Positions 26,985 to 34,040 of a stretch of DNA of 34,040 nucleotides are shown piece after piece (positions within the stretch are counted from its first letter, which is position 1; each line of letters opens with the position of its first letter). The translations under genes were made by a program, and so were the position numbers. The notes under the pieces are model-generated. The model was given only the letters and a program-made list of their open reading frames with translations, was not told the DNA's origin and searched no databases. The DNA is from an uncultured Methylococcus sp. (GTDB lineage Bacteria; Pseudomonadota; Gammaproteobacteria; Methylococcales; Methylococcaceae): contig CAILMG010000233.1 in assembly GCA_903835265.1 (NCBI GenBank), positions 1-34,040 on the forward strand. The letters run 5' to 3'.

Positions 26985-28053
26985 GTTGCTGCAATAGTTC
27001 GGCCTGATGCTCGCTAATCAAGGGTTCAATGATCGGATCAAGGTCTCCTTCGAGAATCCCTTCCAGTTTGTAAAGTGTTAGGTTGATGCGATGATCGGTG
27101 AGGCGTCCTTGGGGAAAATTGTAGGTTCTGATTCGTTCGGAGCGATCGCCGCTACCCACTTGTAGCTTCCGAGAAGCGGCAATTTCAGCCGACTGTTTGT
27201 CCTGTTCGGCGGAGAGAATCCGTGACTGTAAGAGAGACATCGCGCGCGCTCTGTTCTTGTGTTGCGAACGCTCATCCTGACACTCAACGACGACGCCGGT
27301 CGGGATATGGGTGATTCTGATCGCGGATTCGGTCTTGTTGACATGCTGGCCGCCTGCACCAGAGGCGCGATAGGTATCGACTCTGAGATCGGCGGGATTG
27401 ATCTCAAATTCCACGTCATCGACTTCTGGGAGAACGGCCACCGTGCAGGCTGAGGTATGGATCCGGCCCTGGGCTTCGGTTTCAGGCACGCGTTGAACTC
27501 GATGGGCGCCGGCTTCAAACTTCAGTTGCGAATAAACATCCTGACCGCTGATGCGCACGATGATTTCCTTGTAGCCGCCCTGTTCGCCTTCGCTTTCGCT
27601 CATGACTTCGGCCTTCCATCCCTTCTGTTCGGCATAGCGCAGATACATGCGATAAAGGTTTCCTGCAAAGAGGGCGGCCTCGGCGCCCCCCGTTCCGGCC
27701 CGGACCTCGAGGAAGATATTTCGCTCATCGTTGGGATCTCTTGGCAGAAGGAGTACCTGCAGTGCTTGCTCAAACTCGGTTTCATGCCGCTTCGCCGTTT
27801 CCAGTTCGTCTTTGGCCATGGCGCGGACCTCACGATCCTCATCCTCCATCAAGGTTTCGGCAAAGGCGATGGTGTCGAGTGTGGCCAGATAATCTCGAAA
27901 GGTGGTGACCAGGGGGTTCAGTTGTGCATATTCTCGGCTCAGCGACCGAAATCGGTCCTGATCATTCTGAGTTTCTGGTTCTGCGAGCAGGGCGGTGATT
28001 TCTTCAAAGCGCTGGGAGAGATGTTCCAGTTTTTGATGGATGGACGGTTTCAC
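26971..28053 (-). CDS. prfA: Peptide chain release factor 1 (RF1)
   Basis: This 360-residue translation factor releases the peptide at UAA and UAG. The catalytic GGQ is in '[20 protein letters not shown]' (about residue 234). Codon recognition sits in the '[16 protein letters not shown]' vicinity plus the tip motif upstream. The N-terminal coiled-coil domain and the C-terminal '[20 protein letters not shown]' are normal for RF1. The start is a GTG at 28051-28053, three bases after the hemA stop. It is the middle gene of hemA-prfA-prmC. The product is the substrate of PrmC encoded next. Confidence 0.97.
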   Translation of the reverse strand: MKPSIHQKLEHLSQRFEEITALLAEPETQNDQDRFRSLSREYAQLNPLVTTFRDYLATLDTIAFAETLMEDEDREVRAMAKDELETAKRHETEFEQALQVLLLPRDPNDERNIFLEVRAGTGGAEAALFAGNLYRMYLRYAEQKGWKAEVMSESEGEQGGYKEIIVRISGQDVYSQLKFEAGAHRVQRVPETEAQGRIHTSACTVAVLPEVDDVEFEINPADLRVDTYRASGAGGQHVNKTESAIRITHIPTGVVVECQDERSQHKNRARAMSLLQSRILSAEQDKQSAEIAASRKLQVGSGDRSERIRTYNFPQGRLTDHRINLTLYKLEGILEGDLDPIIEPLISEHQAELLQQLAED

Positions 28054-28056
28054 GAA

Positions 28057-29316
28057 TCAGTTCGGGTCCTTGAGTTGGAAAAGTTCTCGGGCAGCCGCAA
28101 TGAGGTCATGACGCTCATGGGTGCCGGCGTGTTTTAACTGGGTGCTGGGGAGGTGGGTCAGCGTGTTGGTGAGCTGCATGGCCATTACTTCAAGGATTTG
28201 CTGGGGATCTTGTCCGCGTTTTAGATCCTGAAGCGCCTTGAAAAGCGCTTCGTCCCTTAACTGTTCAGCCTGTGTTCTGAGGTCTCGGATGGTACTCGTG
28301 GCGCCTTGGGCGCGGAGCCAGTTGAGGAAGTGGGAGACTTCAACGTCAATGATTTCTTCTGCTTGCTTGGCGGCCTCTTGCCGTGAACGCATGCTTTCTT
28401 GGATGGTGTTCCGGAGATCATCCACCGTGTAGAGATAGACATCCCTCAACTGGGCCACTTCGGGTTCGATGTCGCGGGGAACGGCCAGATCAACCATAAA
28501 CATCGGTTTGTGCTTCCTAGCTTTGATCGCGCTCTCGACACTGCCTTTGCCGAGGAGCGGCAGCGGGCTGCCGGTCGAGGAGACCACGATATCGGCCCGC
28601 GACAGATGTTGGGGAAGCTCTGACAGTGAGATGGCAAAGCCATTGAACTGTTGGGCCAGAAGATGGGCGCGGTCGTAGGTGCGGTTGGCGATAATCAGCT
28701 CACCGATCCTGCTTTCGGTGAGGTGTCGTGCGGTCAGTTCGATGGTCTCACCGGCGCCGATCAGGATCGCGGTTTGTTGGCTTAGATCTTCGAAAATCCG
28801 CTGTGCCAGGCGGATGGCTGCAAATGCCACGGAGACCGGACTGTTACCGATGGCCGTGTCTGTCCTGACTTTCTTGGCGGCGGCAAAGGTATGCTGAAAG
28901 AGTTTTCCAAGGGTTTTCCCGATGGTGCCAGCTTCGGTCGCGGTTTGGTACGCCGATTTCATTTGCCCAAGAATCTGTGGTTCGCCAAGAACCATCGAAT
29001 CGAGCCCGGAAGCGACGCGAAACATGTGGCGTATCGTGGACGAATCGGTATGGGTGTAAAGGTAGTGCTGAAAATCCTCTCGATTAACCCGCTGTTCATG
29101 AGCGATCCAATCGACCAGAGATTCCGGTGAGCGGTCGCTGACGCCACAATAAAACTCGGTCCGGTTGCAGGTTGATAGGATGGCTGCCTCCTCGACGCCC
29201 TGGAGGTCCCTCAACCTTCGGAGCGTATTGACCACAAAGTCTTGAGGAACAGCCAACCTTTCCCGGACCGAGATGGGGGCTGTTTGATGGTTCAATCCGA
29301 GGGTTATGATGGCCAT
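28057..29316 (-). CDS. hemA: Glutamyl-tRNA reductase
   Basis: This NADPH-dependent enzyme (419 residues) reduces glutamyl-tRNA(Glu) to glutamate-1-semialdehyde, the first committed step of tetrapyrrole synthesis. The catalytic cysteine is C50 in 'AAILSTCNRTEFYCG', and H99 lies in the usual 'STIRHMFRVASGLDSMVLGE' segment. The NADPH domain has 'TAILIGAGETIELTARHL'. The C-terminal dimerisation helix is present (QAEEIIDVEVSHFLNWLRAQ). The N terminus 'MAIITLGLNHQTAPISVRER' is standard; the known N-terminal region can signal heme-dependent degradation in enteric bacteria. It is divergent from the TPR lipoprotein gene, and a perfect hairpin (29369-29388) lies in its upstream region. Confidence 0.98.
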   Translation of the reverse strand: MAIITLGLNHQTAPISVRERLAVPQDFVVNTLRRLRDLQGVEEAAILSTCNRTEFYCGVSDRSPESLVDWIAHEQRVNREDFQHYLYTHTDSSTIRHMFRVASGLDSMVLGEPQILGQMKSAYQTATEAGTIGKTLGKLFQHTFAAAKKVRTDTAIGNSPVSVAFAAIRLAQRIFEDLSQQTAILIGAGETIELTARHLTESRIGELIIANRTYDRAHLLAQQFNGFAISLSELPQHLSRADIVVSSTGSPLPLLGKGSVESAIKARKHKPMFMVDLAVPRDIEPEVAQLRDVYLYTVDDLRNTIQESMRSRQEAAKQAEEIIDVEVSHFLNWLRAQGATSTIRDLRTQAEQLRDEALFKALQDLKRGQDPQQILEVMAMQLTNTLTHLPSTQLKHAGTHERHDLIAAARELFQLKDPN

Positions 29317-29368
29317 TCGGCTCGCGGGGTGATACTTTCAGAATATAATTTTAGAGGATAAACGTCTG

Positions 29369-29388
29369 CTCGGGGTAATTGCCCCGAG
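29369..29388. promoter_or_regulatory. Perfect 7-bp inverted repeat in the hemA/TPR divergent control region
   Basis: CTCGGGG (29369-29375) and CCCCGAG (29382-29388) flank TAATTG. It is 53 bases before the hemA ATG. TATATT and TAAAAT, potential hemA -10 boxes on the minus strand, lie between it and hemA, so it would sit around -35 as an operator. It has no T-tract that would make it a terminator. Confidence 0.4.
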
Positions 29389-29518
29389 TCGTTCCGTCAG
29401 GTTTCAATCCCCGAGCGGAATTCCCTGATGCCGCCGAGTCGTTTTTCGGTGCGCTGGCCAGGCGATTTTCGGGGTTTCCGGCGCTCTTTTTTGTTCGAAC
29501 TAACGAGGCTAATCTCAC

Positions 29519-31252
29519 GTGCTGAAACGTCTGTTGTTTTTGATGGTGCTAGGAGGTTTGTGGGCCACCGGCTGTGCCGGTGTTGGTTCTCAAGGAGCAT
29601 CCGCTCAATCGGCGGTGGCGACAACCGCCGTTGAAGATCTCGACGCGACGGCTGCGCCAGTCTATCTGATGTTGGTCGGAGAGATTGCTGGTCAGCGTGG
29701 CCAATTTGATGTTGCACTGGATCATTATGCTCGCCTCTCTGAAATCGTCAGAGACGTTCGAGTGGCTGAGCGCTCGACGCAGATCGCGCTTTATGTGAAA
29801 GATGCCGATAAGGCTCTCAAGTCGGCGGAGGTCTGGTCAGAACTTGATCATAAAAGTCTCCCGGCCCACCGAGTCACCGCTATTTTGGAGATCAAGGCGG
29901 GCAACCTTGAGGGGGCTTCTCAGGAACTTCAAACGTTGTTTGAGCTCAAGGATCCCGATCTCGAAAACACGCTGATTGAGTTGGTGAAGTGGATCGATGC
30001 GGAACTGCCTCGTGATGACGGTCTTAAGGTCATGGAGGATTTGACGGCGAGGCACCCGCGGGTTGCCGAGCTGCATTTTGCCTATGCCCTGCTCGCAAGC
30101 GACAAGGGCGCGCTGATGGTGGCTGAGAGCGAACTGGCCAAAGCCTTGACGATGCGTCCAACCTGGAGCCGGGCGCTGATGTTGAAGGCGCAGCTCCAAT
30201 TGCAGGCGGGAGATGCGCGTGGTGCCCGCATGAACCTTGAGAAGGCGATCAAGAGTGACCCCTCCAATACGCGGGCAGGACTGCTTTATGGCCAGTTTCT
30301 GGCGAAAAGTGGCGATTTGAAGGGCGCCGAACGGGCCCTTACAAAGGTTCTTGAGCGCGATGCCGATTTGTCCGACGCCCGCTTTGCGCTCGCCTCGGTC
30401 TGGTTAGAACACGGTGCGAATGATCGCGCCAAAAAGGAATTTGAGGGGTTGCTAAACGATCCCCGCTGGCAGCCGCAATCGGAATTTTCTCTGGGATTGA
30501 TGGAGGCGCGCCTGGGGCATGCCGAGACGGCCCTGAAGCATTTTGACCGGGTCCATTCGGGGGGCGGGCTTGAATTTGATGCCCGCTTTAATGCGGCCTC
30601 CTCGCTGATGACCCTTGGCCGCTTTGCCGAGGCCAGGGGGCGTCTTGCCGCGGCGCGGCATGACTACCCCGATGAAAAGATCAAGCTCTATATTGTGGAG
30701 GCCGAGCTGTTGGTCAAAGGCAAGGAGGTGGCATCGGCCTATGATCTTTTGTCCGAGGCTCTCAAAGAGGCCCCGCAACAGACTGATTTGCTGTATTCAA
30801 GAGCGCTTTTAGCCGATCAGCTGGGTCATTTTGACGTGATGGAGGCCGATCTTCGGGTGGTGCTCGATAAAAATCCGGATGATGCAGCGGCGCTGAACGC
30901 GCTCGGCTTTTCCCTTGTAGAGCATCGTCCAGAGCGGCTGGAGGAGGCCGAAGGTTTGATTCATCGGGCGCTTGAAAAGCGGCATGATGATCCCGCCATC
31001 CTCGATAGTCTGGGTTGGCTGTTGTTTAAGAAGAGCCAGCCCAAAGAGGCTCTCGGTTATCTTCGAAAAGCCTACAAACTCTACCCTGACCCTGAAATTG
31101 CCGCGCATCTGGGTGAGGTGTTGTGGGTCGGGGGGCTGCGGTCTGAAGGGCAGCGGGTCTGGGCCGAGGGGTGGAAGAAGAATCCGGATCAGGATGATAT
31201 GAAGCGGGTACGGGAGGCCTATCCCGCGGCCTTCAAGGGGGGCTCCCATTGA
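29519..31252 (+). CDS. Tetratricopeptide repeat lipoprotein upstream of lolB
   Basis: The 577-residue protein has a GTG start at 29519, with GAGG about 10 bases before it. The N terminus is a lipoprotein signal, ending in the lipobox-like A-T-G-C with Cys19. The rest is alpha-helical TPR repeats of about 34 residues each: for example 'LYGQFLAKSGDLKGAERALT', 'AALNALGFSLVEHRPERLEE' and 'AILDSLGWLLFKKSQPKEAL', the last two with the conserved G and A positions. This is the equivalent of PA4667 in Pseudomonas, placed before lolB-ispE-prs in the same order. The role is unknown; a scaffold for envelope protein interaction is plausible. The stop TGA overlaps the TTG start of lolB. Confidence 0.93.
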   Translation: MLKRLLFLMVLGGLWATGCAGVGSQGASAQSAVATTAVEDLDATAAPVYLMLVGEIAGQRGQFDVALDHYARLSEIVRDVRVAERSTQIALYVKDADKALKSAEVWSELDHKSLPAHRVTAILEIKAGNLEGASQELQTLFELKDPDLENTLIELVKWIDAELPRDDGLKVMEDLTARHPRVAELHFAYALLASDKGALMVAESELAKALTMRPTWSRALMLKAQLQLQAGDARGARMNLEKAIKSDPSNTRAGLLYGQFLAKSGDLKGAERALTKVLERDADLSDARFALASVWLEHGANDRAKKEFEGLLNDPRWQPQSEFSLGLMEARLGHAETALKHFDRVHSGGGLEFDARFNAASSLMTLGRFAEARGRLAAARHDYPDEKIKLYIVEAELLVKGKEVASAYDLLSEALKEAPQQTDLLYSRALLADQLGHFDVMEADLRVVLDKNPDDAAALNALGFSLVEHRPERLEEAEGLIHRALEKRHDDPAILDSLGWLLFKKSQPKEALGYLRKAYKLYPDPEIAAHLGEVLWVGGLRSEGQRVWAEGWKKNPDQDDMKRVREAYPAAFKGGSH

Positions 31253-31824
31253 CGGCTTGGTTCCTGATCCTGGTGGGCTTTCTAACGGCCTGCTCGACCG
31301 TTCAGACGGTGGCGCCGGTTGTGGATCTCCCGGACTCACCGGAGTTCTTGGCGCGCTGGTCGATGGATGGTCGCATCGCGGTTCAGTCAGGAGAAAAGGC
31401 CTGGCAGGCTAATTTATTTTGGGAGCATGAGCCGCAGCAAGACCGTTTGAGGCTATCGGGGCCTTGGAGTCAGGGCCTGGTTTCGATTATTCTCCAAAAG
31501 GATCTGATTTATCTCAATGAGGGTGGCGGGGTCACCACGCTGTCTAAGGATCCTGATGCGATGCTGCGAGAAAAGCTGGGCTTTGTGGTGCCCTTAGCCA
31601 GTCTTCGCTACTGGGTGCTGGGGCGTCCTAATCCCGCTCTCAGCAGTCATTCGGGGACGGCCCATGAGTCGGATGAGGATAGGGCTTTCGAGCAGTCCGG
31701 CTGGCAAATACAGATCCAGAGCACGAGTCCTGTGGATGGTTGGCTATTGCCGCAAAAATTGGTGGCCCAGGGTGCTGGCGTCAAACTCAAGATCGTGACC
31801 GATCAATGGGTCATTAGGGAGTGA
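31249..31824 (+). CDS. lolB: Outer-membrane lipoprotein receptor LolB
   Basis: LolB (191 residues) accepts lipoproteins from periplasmic LolA and inserts them into the outer membrane. It has a short signal ending in the lipobox L-T-A-C with Cys15. The mature part shows the LolB pattern: 'SMDGRIAVQSGEKAWQANLF', 'RLRLSGPWSQGLVSIILQKD', 'LGFVVPLASLRYWVLGRPNP' and the final 'GWQIQIQ...GWLLPQKL'. The start is a TTG (31249-31251) that overlaps the TPR gene stop, so translation is probably coupled. The name rests on fold-like sequence features and on the position between the TPR gene and ispE. Its own stop overlaps the ispE GTG. Confidence 0.92.
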   Translation: MTAWFLILVGFLTACSTVQTVAPVVDLPDSPEFLARWSMDGRIAVQSGEKAWQANLFWEHEPQQDRLRLSGPWSQGLVSIILQKDLIYLNEGGGVTTLSKDPDAMLREKLGFVVPLASLRYWVLGRPNPALSSHSGTAHESDEDRAFEQSGWQIQIQSTSPVDGWLLPQKLVAQGAGVKLKIVTDQWVIRE

Positions 31825-32684
31825 TCACAGGAATGTCCTCGTTATGGAAGGAGCCCCGGCGTTTTCCCGCGCCGGCAAAATTGAACTTGATGCTGCGTAT
31901 CGTTGGTCGTCGCGAAGATGGCTATCATCTTCTGCAGACGGTGTTTCAGTTCATCGATTGTTGTGACTGGCTGACCTTTACCCCACGGGATGATGGGGAG
32001 GTGCGTTTGGAGCAGCCGTTACCGGGGGTGCCGGAGGAGACGGATCTGACGATTCGTGCGGCGAAGTCCCTCAGGGCGTTTGCTGGCATTCAGAGGGGAG
32101 TGACCATTCGCATTGAAAAAAACCTACCCATGGGTGGCGGTCTTGGTGGCGGAAGTTCTGATGCGGCGACAACGCTGCTCGCACTGAACCATCTCTGGAG
32201 TGCGGGCCTCTCCATCCTGGACCTCAAGACCTTAGGGTTGGCTTTGGGTGCTGACGTACCGGTCTTCATCGAGGGGGTTGCCGCCTGGGCTGAGGGGGTG
32301 GGCGAGCATCTGACGCCGCTTGAATTGGACGAAGCCTGGTACGTGGTGATTGTCCCCCCCTGTCATGTTGCGACCGGGCGCATATTCAATGACCCTGATT
32401 TGACAAGAAATAACCCGCCCATCACAATACGCGACTTTTTTGAGGGTCAAAGGGATAACCATTGTCTGCCGGTCGTGGCGATGGCTTATCCTGAGGTGAC
32501 GGCAGCGCTTGCGGCCCTTTCGAGGGTCGGCGAGGCGCGTCTGACGGGAACCGGAGCCTGCGTTTTTGCCGCGTATGATACGGAGGGCCAGGCCCTTGAG
32601 GCGGCTGAGCGGCTCGGTACGGATTGGCGCACGTTGGTCGTTCGAGGGCTGAACCGGTCGCCTCTTTTAGCCTATCTGACGTAA
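31821..32684 (+). CDS. ispE: 4-diphosphocytidyl-2-C-methyl-D-erythritol kinase
   Basis: This GHMP-superfamily kinase (287 residues) phosphorylates CDP-methylerythritol in the MEP isoprenoid pathway. The N terminus 'FPAPAKLNLMLRIVGRREDG' and 'YHLLQTVFQFIDCCDWLTF' are diagnostic, and the ATP-binding glycine loop is 'NLPMGGGLGGGSSDAATTLL'. 'GLALGADVPVFIEGVAAWAE' and the C-terminal 'RLTGTGACVFAAY' complete the GHMP motifs. The start GTG (31821) overlaps the lolB TGA (GTGA). An ATG at 31833 is the alternative and would give a more typical short N terminus. It follows lolB as in Pseudomonas. Confidence 0.96.
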   Translation: MITGMSSLWKEPRRFPAPAKLNLMLRIVGRREDGYHLLQTVFQFIDCCDWLTFTPRDDGEVRLEQPLPGVPEETDLTIRAAKSLRAFAGIQRGVTIRIEKNLPMGGGLGGGSSDAATTLLALNHLWSAGLSILDLKTLGLALGADVPVFIEGVAAWAEGVGEHLTPLELDEAWYVVIVPPCHVATGRIFNDPDLTRNNPPITIRDFFEGQRDNHCLPVVAMAYPEVTAALAALSRVGEARLTGTGACVFAAYDTEGQALEAAERLGTDWRTLVVRGLNRSPLLAYLT

Positions 32685-32709
32685 AAAAAACGAGAAAAAG
32701 TTTCTTTAT

Positions 32710-32784
32710 TGGGGCGTAGCCAAGCGGTAAGGCACCGGGTTTTGATCCCGGCATGCCCAGGTTCGAATCCTGGCGCCCCAGCCA
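32710..32784 (+). tRNA. tRNA-Gln (anticodon TTG)
   Basis: The cloverleaf is complete. The acceptor stem TGGGGCG pairs with CGCCCCA, and a short D arm follows (TAGCCAAGCGGTAAGGC). The anticodon stem CCGGG/CCCGG encloses the loop TTTTGAT with anticodon TTG. The T arm is CCAGG-TTCGAAT-CCTGG, and the discriminator G and encoded CCA close the gene. It lies between ispE and prs, the standard place in many gammaproteobacteria, and is probably processed from the operon transcript. Confidence 0.98.
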
Positions 32785-32819
32785 TATTCTTTCAGTGGAA
32801 GCCCTTGGGAGCTGAATCA

Positions 32820-33773
32820 ATGACCGACGCCACGTTCATGGTGTTTTCGGGAAACGCGAATGCGCCGTTGGCCAAGGGGATTGTTCGGGCGTTAAATATG
32901 CGCCTTGGGCACGCCACGCTCGGACGGTTTTCTGATGCCGAAATCTCTTATGAGATTGAGGAGAATGTCCGCGGGCGCGATGTTTTTATCGTGCAGCCGA
33001 CCTGCTCTCCGGTCAATGAGAACCTCATGGAGTTGCTGGTGATGATTGACGCCTTTAGGCGTTCATCCGCCGCCTTAGTGACCGCGGTAATCCCCTACTA
33101 CGGGTATTCAAGGCAGGATCGGCGAATCCGCTCGGCGCGCGTTCCGATCGCCGCAAAACTGGTTGCAAAAATGATTTGCGCCGCCGGGGCTGATCGCGTT
33201 TTGACCGTGGATCTTCATGCAGACCAGATTCAGGGTTTCTTTGATGTGCCGGTGGACAACGTTTATGCGTCGCCGATCCTGTTGGGGGATGTCTGGCGGC
33301 AGCAGTATCAAGACCTCATTGTGGTCTCCCCTGATGTCGGGGGGGTGGTAAGGGCTAGAGCCTTGGCTAAGCGATTGGATGAGGCCGACCTCGCCATTAT
33401 CGATAAGCGCCGTCCAAGGGCCAATGAGGCCAAGGTCATGAACATCATTGGTGATGTCGCGGGACGCACCTGCATCATGGTCGACGATTTGGTCGATACG
33501 GCCGGCACCTTGTGTAAGGCGGCGGAAGCACTGAAGGACAATGGCGCCATGAAGGTGGTGGCCTATTGCACCCACCCGGTGTTGTCAGGACGTGCTCTAG
33601 AGAACCTCAATAATTCGGTTCTTGATGAGTTGGTGGTGACGGATACCATCCCGCTCCGCGCCGATGCTCGGCGTTGTAAAAAGATTCGGCAACTCAGTGT
33701 TGCGGAAATGCTGGCTGAGACCATTCGCCGAATGGCGGTGGGTGAATCGGTCAGCTCCATGTATGTCGATTAA
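32820..33773 (+). CDS. prs: Ribose-phosphate pyrophosphokinase (PRPP synthetase)
   Basis: The enzyme (317 residues) makes 5-phosphoribosyl 1-pyrophosphate from ribose 5-phosphate and ATP for nucleotide, His and Trp synthesis. The ATG at 32820 has GGGAG about 8 bases upstream; the frame is open into the tRNA gene, which is not coding. Motifs: '[20 protein letters not shown]', '[12 protein letters not shown]', the metal/ATP flap '[15 protein letters not shown]', the ribose-phosphate loop '[20 protein letters not shown]' and the end '[14 protein letters not shown]'. This is the class I bacterial type. It lies between tRNA-Gln and rplY. Confidence 0.98.
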   Translation: MTDATFMVFSGNANAPLAKGIVRALNMRLGHATLGRFSDAEISYEIEENVRGRDVFIVQPTCSPVNENLMELLVMIDAFRRSSAALVTAVIPYYGYSRQDRRIRSARVPIAAKLVAKMICAAGADRVLTVDLHADQIQGFFDVPVDNVYASPILLGDVWRQQYQDLIVVSPDVGGVVRARALAKRLDEADLAIIDKRRPRANEAKVMNIIGDVAGRTCIMVDDLVDTAGTLCKAAEALKDNGAMKVVAYCTHPVLSGRALENLNNSVLDELVVTDTIPLRADARRCKKIRQLSVAEMLAETIRRMAVGESVSSMYVD

Positions 33774-33815
33774 CTCGGCTTAACGTTAACTGCTCAGAGT
33801 ATTTGGAGAAAAAAG

Positions 33816-34040
33816 ATGGCAGGCAGTTTTGTATTTGAAGCAATGCCGCGCACCGATATCGGTCGTGGCTATTCACGTCGTTTGCGCTTAGAGGGCAAGG
33901 TTCCGGCGGTTCTTTATGGGGCGGGCGGAGAGCCGGTTGCGCTCATGTTGAATCACAACAAGGTGGTCAAGGCGCTCGAACACGAAGCGACTTACTCACA
34001 CATTCTGACGATCCAATATGATGGCAAAGAAGAGACGGCC
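33816..34040 (+). CDS. rplY: 50S ribosomal protein L25 (Ctc/TL5 type), 5' part only
   Basis: The frame opens with ATG at 33816, preceded by TTGGAG, and runs to the window edge (75 codons). The protein starts [20 protein letters not shown], followed by '[20 protein letters not shown]', the 5S rRNA-binding segment of L25 (RxxGxVPAVxYG). '[20 protein letters not shown]' continues the beta-barrel. It binds 5S rRNA in the large subunit. The long Ctc-type form with a C-terminal domain is usual at this locus, but that part is outside the window. It follows prs after 42 bases. Confidence 0.93.
   Translation, partial: MAGSFVFEAMPRTDIGRGYSRRLRLEGKVPAVLYGAGGEPVALMLNHNKVVKALEHEATYSHILTIQYDGKEETA

Noticed and set aside
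32422-32820. Minus-strand frame ending in a '[20 protein letters not shown]' type peptide
   Set aside because: This is the well-known artefact of translating the complement of a tRNA gene; it covers tRNA-Gln and the end of ispE.
33108-33575. 155-codon minus-strand frame inside prs
   Set aside because: Complement of a highly conserved gene; no ribosome-binding site and no family resemblance.

Overview
The window is a chromosomal, mostly housekeeping segment of a gammaproteobacterium with a GC content that looks to be in the mid-50s percent. The lineage call rests on three things. FabA and FabB are both present for unsaturated fatty acid synthesis. The order ftsE-ftsX-rpoH is classical. hemA-prfA-prmC runs divergently from TPR lipoprotein-lolB-ispE-tRNA-Gln-prs-rplY, the same order I know from Pseudomonas and relatives. 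The genus cannot be named from this sequence. I see no prophage, insertion sequence, CRISPR array or defence island.

Left part (1-8030). The 5' end of an NAD-binding SDR-type gene leaves the window on the minus strand. Divergent from it is a heavy-metal efflux operon: outer-membrane TolC/CzcC-like factor, periplasmic adaptor, CzcA-family permease and a DUF3240 protein, all joined by 4-base overlaps. The permease is broken by one extra G in a G5 run. A TIGR01777 epimerase follows convergently. An otherwise empty stretch then holds two tiny minus-strand genes that are easy to miss: a 41-residue single-pass membrane protein and a 39-residue lipoprotein. Each has a recognisable promoter, and a strong bidirectional terminator lies between them.

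Centre-left (8031-15411). fabA-fabB-ttcA form one minus-strand operon. Its promoter overlaps a possible FabR-like site. Divergent from it are an MsbA-type ABC exporter, an RNase AM-like PHP phosphoesterase and the DNA glycosylase gene tag. A TauE/SafE permease faces them. A TPP riboswitch and a possible Shine-Dalgarno-sequestering stem precede thiC.

Centre (15412-24827). thiC converges on a small hypothetical gene that lies downstream of rpoH. The ftsE-ftsX-rpoH block carries a perfect CIRCE operator between ftsX and rpoH. This suggests that the HrcA repressor feeds into the sigma-32 gene. A Wzx-like flippase, a truncated-globin-like protein that seems to lack the proximal histidine, and priA follow.

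Right part (24828-34040). An HNH endonuclease gene stands divergent from priA. hemA-prfA-prmC and a degenerate JAB-like gene form one minus-strand operon. TPR lipoprotein-lolB-ispE are tightly overlapped on the plus strand, followed by tRNA-Gln(UUG), prs and the start of rplY (cut by the window end). Several genes here use GTG or TTG starts within stop/start overlaps, which suggests translational coupling.

The observations most worth checking are the CIRCE site before rpoH, the czcA frameshift, the two micro-genes at 7328-7842, the globin-like protein without a visible heme ligand, and the 12-bp inverted repeat between ftsE and the flippase.
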